This document shows, piece after piece, positions 15,485 through 22,503 of a stretch of 23,940 nucleotides of DNA. Position 1 is the first letter of the stretch; every line of letters begins with the position of its first letter. This stretch comes from Prevotellaceae bacterium UBA1726 (GTDB taxonomy: Bacteria; Bacteroidota; Bacteroidia; Bacteroidales; Bacteroidaceae), in NCBI GenBank assembly GCA_002316005.1, contig DCIM01000009.1, forward strand, positions 1 through 23,940, in the 5' to 3' direction. The notes below the pieces were generated by a model. It saw only the letters and a list, made by a program, of their open reading frames with translations, ran no database searches and was not told the origin of the DNA. A program made the position numbers and the translations under genes.

Positions 15485-16666
15485 TTATTTAGCGAATGTA
15501 TATGTGTTCCAAGGAACGCTTGTCTGTGGAGTCGCATTCGAGCCGGCAGTAGCATTGTGGCCATTGCCCGTAGCATCGTAGAATGTAGCACCCTCGCCTT
15601 CGTTCATTGGCAGATAGAACACAAGGTTAGGATCCTTTGGATCGACCTCTGCATACATGTTATTGGCAATCTGAGCAGCAGTACGAGTGGTCTTCCACAT
15701 ACGAACCTGACACATCTCGCACTTATCCTTGAAATAAGTCTGGCCGGAGCAAACCATTGAAACACCGTCAACACCCTTGTTAAGTCCCGCCGCAGTACTA
15801 AGTTTTGCCACCTGCGAACCGTTCATATAGAGCAGTGAAGTACCACTTGCTGCATCATAGCTGATGGCGAAATGATACCATGTGTTTGCTGTAAGACCAG
15901 CATCGGCTGTAGGGTCGCCAGTATCAAACTGCGAACCCATAGTCTTTATCTGCAGGAAGTTGTATACATATTTGCTACCCTTTGCATAGACAAGGTCACC
16001 AAAACGGATGTAAAGTTCGTTATCGCCCGCTACATTGAAGATAGCCTGATTGTTTACAGAGAATCCACTCATCTTAACCCACCACTCAAGAGTGTAGTTA
16101 GGCAGAGATAGTCCCCATTTGTCCTTTGGTTCAAGACTCATGTTACTCTTGTAAGTGAACTGTGGGACAGCCTGACGAAGCGGTTTCTCAAGGAAAATGA
16201 TGATATGCGACGAACTCTCTCCTTCTTCTATTCCGGCATTGTCGGCAACAACCTTTAAAGGAATGGCATATTTTACACCCTGAGGCGAGAAATCGGCAAT
16301 GCTGATATCCACCGGCTCAGAACTGATAGAACCCGCCTTGATGCAAACAGAAGTGCTGAAAGAGAAGATGTCTGTACCAAGCACCTTGTAATCAGTCTCA
16401 TTTGTGGCATTGTAGGCATTAAGATATGCCTCATCGAGCATTACGGTAGCCTTTACATCAGTTTCTGTAGCCTTGGCCAGACGAACTATTACAGAAGTGT
16501 TTGTTGTACCTTCGGTAAGAGTAACAGTCTTTGTTTTTGCCGATGAAGCCTCGCTGAAATAAAGGAGGTTGTCAATGGCACCTTTCTCGGCATCCTCGCA
16601 AGAAGAAAGGGCTATTACACTGATGGCAATAATGCTGAGTATTCTTGTTATTTTCATCTTATTCAT
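15485..16666 (-). CDS. Surface lipoprotein with DUF1735 and LamG-like domains
   Basis: A 393-residue lipoprotein, probably a glycan-binding accessory of the susCD locus. The signal peptide ends in ALSSC (Cys23) and is followed by the acidic EDAEKG, resembling the Bacteroidetes surface-export signal. Residues about 28-160 match the DUF1735 beta-sandwich domain common in N-glycan utilisation loci (VTLTEG..., VRLAKATETDVKATVMLD). Residues about 170-385 are a concanavalin A/LamG-type fold (YTLEWWVKM, ANTWYHFAISYD, CQVRMWKTTRTAAQIANN, FYLPMNEGEGATFYDATGNGHNA). No hydrolase motif is visible. Its ATG overlaps the GH18 gene stop by 8 bases; a second ATG at 16655-16657 is equally possible. It is the last gene of the operon. 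Confidence 0.88.
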   Translation of the reverse strand: MNKMKITRILSIIAISVIALSSCEDAEKGAIDNLLYFSEASSAKTKTVTLTEGTTNTSVIVRLAKATETDVKATVMLDEAYLNAYNATNETDYKVLGTDIFSFSTSVCIKAGSISSEPVDISIADFSPQGVKYAIPLKVVADNAGIEEGESSSHIIIFLEKPLRQAVPQFTYKSNMSLEPKDKWGLSLPNYTLEWWVKMSGFSVNNQAIFNVAGDNELYIRFGDLVYAKGSKYVYNFLQIKTMGSQFDTGDPTADAGLTANTWYHFAISYDAASGTSLLYMNGSQVAKLSTAAGLNKGVDGVSMVCSGQTYFKDKCEMCQVRMWKTTRTAAQIANNMYAEVDPKDPNLVFYLPMNEGEGATFYDATGNGHNATAGSNATPQTSVPWNTYTFAK

Positions 16667-17690
16667 CTGTTTCTTCTGTTACTGGATTATTCTGAACATA
16701 TATACCCTTGCGTACTGTGGCGTAATCTGGTTTGCCTGGATAGTCATATTCAATATGATAAGCACCTTGTCCGGCATGTTCTATACCACACGCAGCCTTG
16801 TATTTAGATTGTTCCGCAAAACGATATTTCTTTGCAGCCTCCTCGAAAGTGGCAGTGATAATCGACTTCTTCATCACATTCTCAAATACATCAGGTTTGT
16901 GGGCTTGTACTCCATACTTGCCGGTGAAGAAGTTGTCGAGGCCTGTTCCAATGAGGTCGTAAGTCTGCCAAACGAGATAATCGAGGCTCAAGATGACATC
17001 CTCGTCCAATACATCATAGAACGAAAGCCAACCAGTACCGCCAGGGATGTCGCATACAAGCATTCTACCGGTTTTATTGAACTCAGAACGGAGAGTACGA
17101 AGGAACTCGTTTGCAACGGCCTTGTGCGAAGAATTCATGAGTGTTCCCCAGTCTTCTATATCGTAATCAAAGCCATCAATGTTATACTTTGCACATGTAT
17201 CGGCAATAGCGAAGGCATATTTCTTTGCTGCCTCAATACACGAAGCCTCGTCCTTTGGATCAAAGCCCCAGAAAGCCTCCTTCACTTCGTCGGCATTTCC
17301 ACCAGGAGTGATATTGTCGCCAATATCACCTGCACGCCAACAAAGGATGGCGCGTGAACCACGAGCCTGGAAATCTTTCAAGTCGGCCTGCTGAGCTTCT
17401 GTGAGGTTTCCCCAACAAAGCCAGAGACTTACAAAATCAACGCTGTCAGGCAAACCACAGAGGGAATACTGCATTGCTGCACCACTCTTTCCTGCCCAGT
17501 TGCCAAACCAACCGAACATCACCTTATGATCTGACTTATAATACTCTTTCAGCTGAGCCTTGTATTCTTCTGATACAGGTTCGAAATAGTCGTTAGGTTC
17601 AGCCTCCGTCCAATCGCTACAGGCACTAATTACAAACGCCTGCGAGAAAAACAGCAACAGAGCTATTGGAAATAATATCTTATTCTTCAT
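16659..17690 (-). CDS. GH18-family lipoprotein (probable endo-beta-N-acetylglucosaminidase)
   Basis: GH18 enzymes cut beta-1,4 bonds next to N-acetylglucosamine: chitinases, or endoglycosidases that release N-glycans. The catalytic signature DxxDxDxE is intact as DGFDYDIE. A start at GTG 17697-17699 would add three residues; I prefer ATG 17688-17690 (343 residues), which places the lipid Cys at residue 24 (VISAC) and the catalytic Glu at 179. The mature N terminus SDWTEAEPND is acidic, as in surface-exported lipoproteins. The barrel contains VMFGWFGNWAG and LVWQTYDLIG strands. Within the susCD operon and beside a DUF1735 protein, an endoglycosidase acting on host N-glycans is more likely than a chitinase. 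Some GH18-fold proteins in such loci may serve only in binding, but here the acid residue is present. Confidence 0.85.
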   Translation of the reverse strand: MKNKILFPIALLLFFSQAFVISACSDWTEAEPNDYFEPVSEEYKAQLKEYYKSDHKVMFGWFGNWAGKSGAAMQYSLCGLPDSVDFVSLWLCWGNLTEAQQADLKDFQARGSRAILCWRAGDIGDNITPGGNADEVKEAFWGFDPKDEASCIEAAKKYAFAIADTCAKYNIDGFDYDIEDWGTLMNSSHKAVANEFLRTLRSEFNKTGRMLVCDIPGGTGWLSFYDVLDEDVILSLDYLVWQTYDLIGTGLDNFFTGKYGVQAHKPDVFENVMKKSIITATFEEAAKKYRFAEQSKYKAACGIEHAGQGAYHIEYDYPGKPDYATVRKGIYVQNNPVTEETDE

Positions 17691-17707
17691 ATTTTTCACT
17701 TTTCACT

Positions 17708-19300
17708 TTAGTTTTTCTTTGCCCACCACAAATCAGTTCCTGCATCATCAGCACCACCAAGAAGGTTTACTGCAGCAGCAATATTGTCGGCGTTAGTGTT
17801 ATATTCGTCCTGTGGGAAAGGAAGACGACGCATGCCTCTTTCGCTTGACACTACTCCACCGCTGAGATTATCTACAACAGGGAACAGTTTTGGATAACCC
17901 GTACGGCGGATATCAGCCCATGATTCCCAACCGCTTGGATAAGTAGCAATCCACTTTTGGGTGATGATTCGTTCAAGATTTGTCTCAAAGTTTGCAGCAT
18001 CATCCCACTTTGGGCAGATGGTTGTCTGTGCCTTGATGCTGTTCTTCGACTTATAATGGTCGGTATAGTCGGCTGGAGTTTTTGTATTGGTGAGGTAACT
18101 TCCGATAGAAGCACCCTTTTCTTGCATAGAAGTTGTAATGCCAGCCTCATAAAGGTCTTTTGCTGATGCTCCCATGTTCCAACCGCGAAGAGCACCCTCT
18201 GCACGAAGGAAATACACCTCTGCAGCACTCATGACAAGGAGTTTGTCGCCCTCCCCTATTGCTGGTTCTGAGAATGTTTGATATTTGGCGAAGGTAGCTG
18301 CTGTCTGGTTGATTCCATTACGCACGCCTACATATCCTTTATCGCAAGCAATGGCGTATTTCTCAAGACGAGGGTCGGCATATCCATTGAGGAAAGAAGT
18401 CATAGAAGCACTGATACGGAACTCTCCCCCATTCCATGTGAAGGCGGCACGATAGAAAGGATTCATACCGTCATTGAACGATGAATAAGCAGCATCACTT
18501 GCTTCAGTCATCACACCACTTTCTACTGCCTCTTCTGCCTTCTTCTGGGCAAGAGCTGCATCTGCATTGACAATACGCATTGCCATTCGAAGTTTTAATG
18601 AATTGGCATACTTCAACCATTTGTCGAAGTTTCCACTATAGACATAGTCAAAATCGGCTAAAGTAGAGAAGTCGGCGCCAGATGCCAGTGCTGCAGAGAT
18701 AGATGTTATTGCTTCGTCAAGATCGGTAAACATTGCGTTATACAAATCCTTTTCGCTGTCGTAGGCAACAGAATAGCTCTCGCCGTCAACCTTTGAATAA
18801 GGCATTGGACCATAGCAATCGCTGATTTTCATTGTTGCTGCTACACGGATTATCTGTGCCCAGGCATATACAACACCCTTCTTTCCTGTAGACGAGGATA
18901 TCTTGAAGAAGTTGGTGTAAATCTGAGGCATAGTGGTTGTGAAAGGAATTCCGTACCATCCCTGACGAGGGTTGTAGGTATAGAAATTACCAGAGTTGCC
19001 CCAAGGGTTTATCATTGATGCATGCCCGCCATATTCAAGACCGACCATCTGGTCGATCATCTGCGAATTATTCTGCTGTCCTTGCACAATAGCAGGAAGC
19101 ATATTCTTTATGAGCATGCCTGTTTCAACATTATCACCGAGCATATCCTCGGCTGTAGGGCCATATGGATTCTTGTTATACTCCTCAAAGTTTCCTGTGC
19201 AAGAGGATAAAAGAAGCCCCCCACCAACTCCCCCGAGGGGGAGAGTAAGAAGAATACTCTTTATGACGGTGTTCTTTATATTTGAATAAATTCTTTTCAT
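17708..19300 (-). CDS. susD: SusD/RagB-family glycan-binding lipoprotein
   Basis: A 530-residue SusD-like protein (SusD-like_2 type) that sits on the outer face of the outer membrane and caps the SusC transporter. The mature start after Cys34 reads TGNFEEYNKNPYGPT, typical of the group. TPR-like helices are recognisable (VYAWAQIIRVAATMKISDCYGPMPYS; FLRAEGALRGWNMGASAKDLYEAGI), and the C-terminal part ends in RRLPFPQDEYNTNADNIAAA. The signal peptide is odd: residues about 19-31 (TLPLGGVGGGLLL) are encoded by a GC-rich hairpin repeat found elsewhere between genes. This places a Gly-rich stretch in the hydrophobic core. It follows susC after 66 bases and precedes the GH18 gene by 17 bases. Confidence 0.94.
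   Translation of the reverse strand: MKRIYSNIKNTVIKSILLTLPLGGVGGGLLLSSCTGNFEEYNKNPYGPTAEDMLGDNVETGMLIKNMLPAIVQGQQNNSQMIDQMVGLEYGGHASMINPWGNSGNFYTYNPRQGWYGIPFTTTMPQIYTNFFKISSSTGKKGVVYAWAQIIRVAATMKISDCYGPMPYSKVDGESYSVAYDSEKDLYNAMFTDLDEAITSISAALASGADFSTLADFDYVYSGNFDKWLKYANSLKLRMAMRIVNADAALAQKKAEEAVESGVMTEASDAAYSSFNDGMNPFYRAAFTWNGGEFRISASMTSFLNGYADPRLEKYAIACDKGYVGVRNGINQTAATFAKYQTFSEPAIGEGDKLLVMSAAEVYFLRAEGALRGWNMGASAKDLYEAGITTSMQEKGASIGSYLTNTKTPADYTDHYKSKNSIKAQTTICPKWDDAANFETNLERIITQKWIATYPSGWESWADIRRTGYPKLFPVVDNLSGGVVSSERGMRRLPFPQDEYNTNADNIAAAVNLLGGADDAGTDLWWAKKN
19208..19245 (-). repeat. GC-rich hairpin repeat, copy 5, inside susD signal peptide
   Basis: On plus, CTCCCCC (19228-19234) pairs with GGGGGAG (19237-19243). 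Read on the minus strand the element has the same order as copies 2 and 4: stem, G-rich tail, then GGGCTTCTTTTA. The last 12 bases match copy 4 exactly. It is in the opposite orientation to the four intergenic copies and stays in frame, encoding residues about 19-31 of the SusD lipoprotein. Confidence 0.82.
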
Positions 19301-19329
19301 ATTAAATTGTTTTTTGCAAGACTATTAAA

Positions 19330-19366
19330 CATCCCTCCTCCTTGGGAGGGCTTGGGTGGGCTTCTT
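19330..19366 (+). repeat. GC-rich hairpin repeat, copy 4
   Basis: The stem is CCCTCC (19333-19338) with GGAGGG (19345-19350), followed by the tail CTTGGGTGGGCTTCT. It abuts the susC stop codon (TTA at 19367-19369 on plus) and fills most of the 66-base susC-susD gap. It closely matches copy 2 (5034-5066). Confidence 0.83.
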
Positions 19367-22300
19367 TTAGAAGTTAACCTTTACATTGAAACCAATATTC
19401 CTTGTGCTTGGCTGCTGGAAATAATCAACTCCCTGGTAGAAGTTATTGCTCGTAGAAGAGGTGCTCTCTGGGTCGAATGGAGCCTTGCAATAGATGAGCC
19501 AGAGGTTCTTTCCTGTCAATCCAACGGTCATACCAAGTTTATTGTTGAACCATTTACGAGGTAGTGTGTAGTTGATGCTAATCTCGCTGAGGCGAACATT
19601 CGTAGCACTATATGTATAATAGGTGCCAATGGCCGATGAAATGGTCTCGTAATAGTTGCGTGCAGAAACAACTCCGTTGTTGATGGCAATACCACCGTTG
19701 TCGCGTGCTTCAGCAGAAGTCTTTGAAACGCCATATTTGTCGAGATATGCCTGTGTGTCACTAACAACAAGTCCGCCAAAACGGCCTGCAAAAGCAAAGT
19801 TCAAGTCAAGGTCTTTCCAACCTATAGAACCCGTCCAACCAAGATGGAATTTAGGCAGAACAGTACCGAGTTTCTTGTATTCAGTGGTTTCTATTTCTAC
19901 ATTTCCTGTACCTGGGTCAACCCAGATATATCCGTTTGGCGACTGACGCAGACGGAGGTTAGAGTAGATATCACCCATTGTTCCGCCTTCGGTCATACGA
20001 AGAACAGGACCACCACTCACACCAAGAGTACCCTTCGAGAGATATTCCATATCCTTGATTGTCTCGCCTGTTTCTGGGTTTACAGCACCGTTAGCAAGGC
20101 GAATAATCTTGTTCTTGTTCAGAGTGTATGTGAAGTTTGTGGCAACGCGAATAGGACCGAATTTGTCCTTGTAGCCAAGTGCCGCCTCAATACCTGTGTT
20201 CTGAATATTACCAGTCTGAACGATGTTGTTGCTATAGCCTGAAGAAGCTGAAGCATTCACATAGAATGTCTGGTTGAATGTGTTTGATTTATACCAAGTC
20301 AAATCAAGCGAGAGTCTGCTATTGAAGAACTTCGCATTCAAACCGAGTTCCCACGATTTTGTGTTCTCTGGTTTGAGGTCAGTATTATAATGAGTGCTTG
20401 GATACTCGTATGAGTTTGTCTGCTCGTTGTATCTATACTGCATAAGAGTCAAATAACGCGAAGGAGCACTTGCCACTTCTGCCCACGAGCCACGAACCTT
20501 AAGATAAGAAATTGGCTCTGGCATTTTAAACAACTCACTCAGCAGAACTGACAAACCAACTGATGGATAGAAGTAACTCTGCTTAGAGGTGTAAGCCAAC
20601 TGCGAAGCCCAGTCGTTTCGTCCGGTAAGAGTGAGATAAGCGATATGGTTTACGCTGAATTCTGCACTCGCAAAAACACTCTGAATCTGGTCGTGCCAAG
20701 CACTCTCAGTTCGTTTTTCAGTGTTCTTGTTTACATTACCAATATGGTAGAAATTAGGGATTGTCTCAAGTCCACCACCATTGCCGAAATATGATTCCTG
20801 CTGGTCGTTGATTGATGCACCTATATTAGCATTAATGCTGTAGAAGTCATCGTGGAACGACTTTGATATATTTGCAATCACATCTCCGTAGAACGACTTG
20901 TCCTTCTGCTCTCCTCTGTGATAGTAACCCTTGTCACTTCCCTCTGTAAATGTGGCGTTTGTGCTTGCCGCACGCTCGTTTGTAGCAGTATAATTGCTAT
21001 TGTCCACCTTCACTCGTCCAGCAATATTAATCCAGTCGGTAATGGTCCAGGTAAGTCCCGCATTAAGGATATAGCGGTTCTTGTTTGACTTATTGTTTAT
21101 GCGATTCATTATCCAATAAGGATTCTGCATATCAAGTTCTGAACCGAATATTGCAGTAGGCCAATACTGAACATTGATATTTCGTGCTTCGTCATAGCGT
21201 TCGTAAGCCTGAACCTCCTGGAAACTCTCGCCTCGTGGGAAGAGATAAAGTGATGTGAGAGGGTTGAAATACTGACCACTTCCCACCATATTCTTATTAT
21301 TCTGAATGATATACTGAGCACCCAAATCCAACTTCAACTTGTTATCTGCAAAGTTTGCTGTATTGCGGATAGAGAAATTATAACGATTGTAGGTGTTATT
21401 TGGCAGCAATCCGCTTGTGTTTGTTGTAGACAGGGAAGCGTATGTTTGGTTCTTGTCTGTACCAGTTGTGAAGGTAAATCCATTAAGTTCGGTCACACCT
21501 GTATTGAAGAACTGTGCTGGGTCATAAGTAGTAGGTGTGTCGAGTTTCTTTCCCCAACTGACATTCTCGCCCAAGGCATTGCCGTAAGTGTTCTGGAACT
21601 CAGGCATTTTGAGTGGCGAAGAGAATGTAGTAGAGTTGCTGTAAGTAATCTTCACCCTACCCGACTGGCCTTTCTTCGTAGTGATAAGAACAACACCGTT
21701 TGAGGCGGCAGCACCATATAAGGCTGCAGCAGAAGGACCTGTGAGGATACTCATTGACTCAATATCCTCAGGATTGATATCTGCAACGCTGTTTGTGCCT
21801 GGCTGATTGCTCATCGTACCACCCGACTCTGAACCCGAAGAAGTGTTGAACATTGGTACACCGTCAATAACATAAAGGGCATTATCGTCCTTTGTCAATG
21901 ACTTCATACCACGCATAATAACACGAACAGCACCACCTTGTCCGGCTGATGAAGAATTGATTGTCACACCGGCAACTTTTCCCGTCAGCGAGTTCATGAA
22001 ATTGGCATCACGTACATTTGTCAGTTCGTCACCTTTCAATTGTTGAACATTGTAAGAAAGTGCCTTCTGCTCTCGCTTGATACCAAGGGCAGTTACCACT
22101 ACTTCGTTATCCACAATGACTTCTTCCATCATGGTTATAGTCATGTTCTGTTTGGCTAAAACAGTCTGTGTCTTATAACCAATGTAACTGATTGTCAGGC
22201 GTGAATCTTCTTTGCAATTGATAGAAAACTTACCTTCAGAATCGGTAACAGCACCAGTTTGTGTGCCCTCGACCATTACGGATGCTCCAATAAGTGGTTC

Positions 22301-22465
22301 TCCGTATTCGTCGATTACCGTACCAGTCATCGTCTTTTTCTGGTCTTGCAGTCTTTGTTCGGTGTTTGCTTTCTCGTTTTGCAAGGTTACATTATCGGCA
22401 AATGCACCTAAATTCAAAAAAGCAAACAGACAAAGGAGCAAGGTTGCTCTTTTTTGTCTAATCAT
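19367..22465 (-). CDS. susC: SusC/RagA-family TonB-dependent outer-membrane transporter
   Basis: A 1032-residue TonB-dependent importer that takes up oligosaccharides with SusD and the energy-coupling TonB-ExbBD system. A signal peptide (about 1-23, LNLGAFA) is followed by a carboxypeptidase-regulatory-like beta-sandwich (about 47-118, GTVIDEYGEPLIGASVMVEG). A segment around EVVVTALGIKREQKALSY carries the SusC-family lead into the plug, then comes the plug domain (about 140-260, with VRVIMRGMKSL and ALYVIDGVPMF). The large barrel ends in the terminal Phe of NIGFNVKVNF, as needed for outer-membrane assembly. It begins 38 bases after the polA stop, and no promoter is evident in that gap. No regulator (SusR, hybrid two-component or ECF sigma pair) is adjacent. 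Confidence 0.96.
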   Translation of the reverse strand: MIRQKRATLLLCLFAFLNLGAFADNVTLQNEKANTEQRLQDQKKTMTGTVIDEYGEPLIGASVMVEGTQTGAVTDSEGKFSINCKEDSRLTISYIGYKTQTVLAKQNMTITMMEEVIVDNEVVVTALGIKREQKALSYNVQQLKGDELTNVRDANFMNSLTGKVAGVTINSSSAGQGGAVRVIMRGMKSLTKDDNALYVIDGVPMFNTSSGSESGGTMSNQPGTNSVADINPEDIESMSILTGPSAAALYGAAASNGVVLITTKKGQSGRVKITYSNSTTFSSPLKMPEFQNTYGNALGENVSWGKKLDTPTTYDPAQFFNTGVTELNGFTFTTGTDKNQTYASLSTTNTSGLLPNNTYNRYNFSIRNTANFADNKLKLDLGAQYIIQNNKNMVGSGQYFNPLTSLYLFPRGESFQEVQAYERYDEARNINVQYWPTAIFGSELDMQNPYWIMNRINNKSNKNRYILNAGLTWTITDWINIAGRVKVDNSNYTATNERAASTNATFTEGSDKGYYHRGEQKDKSFYGDVIANISKSFHDDFYSINANIGASINDQQESYFGNGGGLETIPNFYHIGNVNKNTEKRTESAWHDQIQSVFASAEFSVNHIAYLTLTGRNDWASQLAYTSKQSYFYPSVGLSVLLSELFKMPEPISYLKVRGSWAEVASAPSRYLTLMQYRYNEQTNSYEYPSTHYNTDLKPENTKSWELGLNAKFFNSRLSLDLTWYKSNTFNQTFYVNASASSGYSNNIVQTGNIQNTGIEAALGYKDKFGPIRVATNFTYTLNKNKIIRLANGAVNPETGETIKDMEYLSKGTLGVSGGPVLRMTEGGTMGDIYSNLRLRQSPNGYIWVDPGTGNVEIETTEYKKLGTVLPKFHLGWTGSIGWKDLDLNFAFAGRFGGLVVSDTQAYLDKYGVSKTSAEARDNGGIAINNGVVSARNYYETISSAIGTYYTYSATNVRLSEISINYTLPRKWFNNKLGMTVGLTGKNLWLIYCKAPFDPESTSSTSNNFYQGVDYFQQPSTRNIGFNVKVNF

Positions 22466-22503
22466 ACATTATATTATTATTGTTATAAGCAATTGTTAGT
22501 TCA

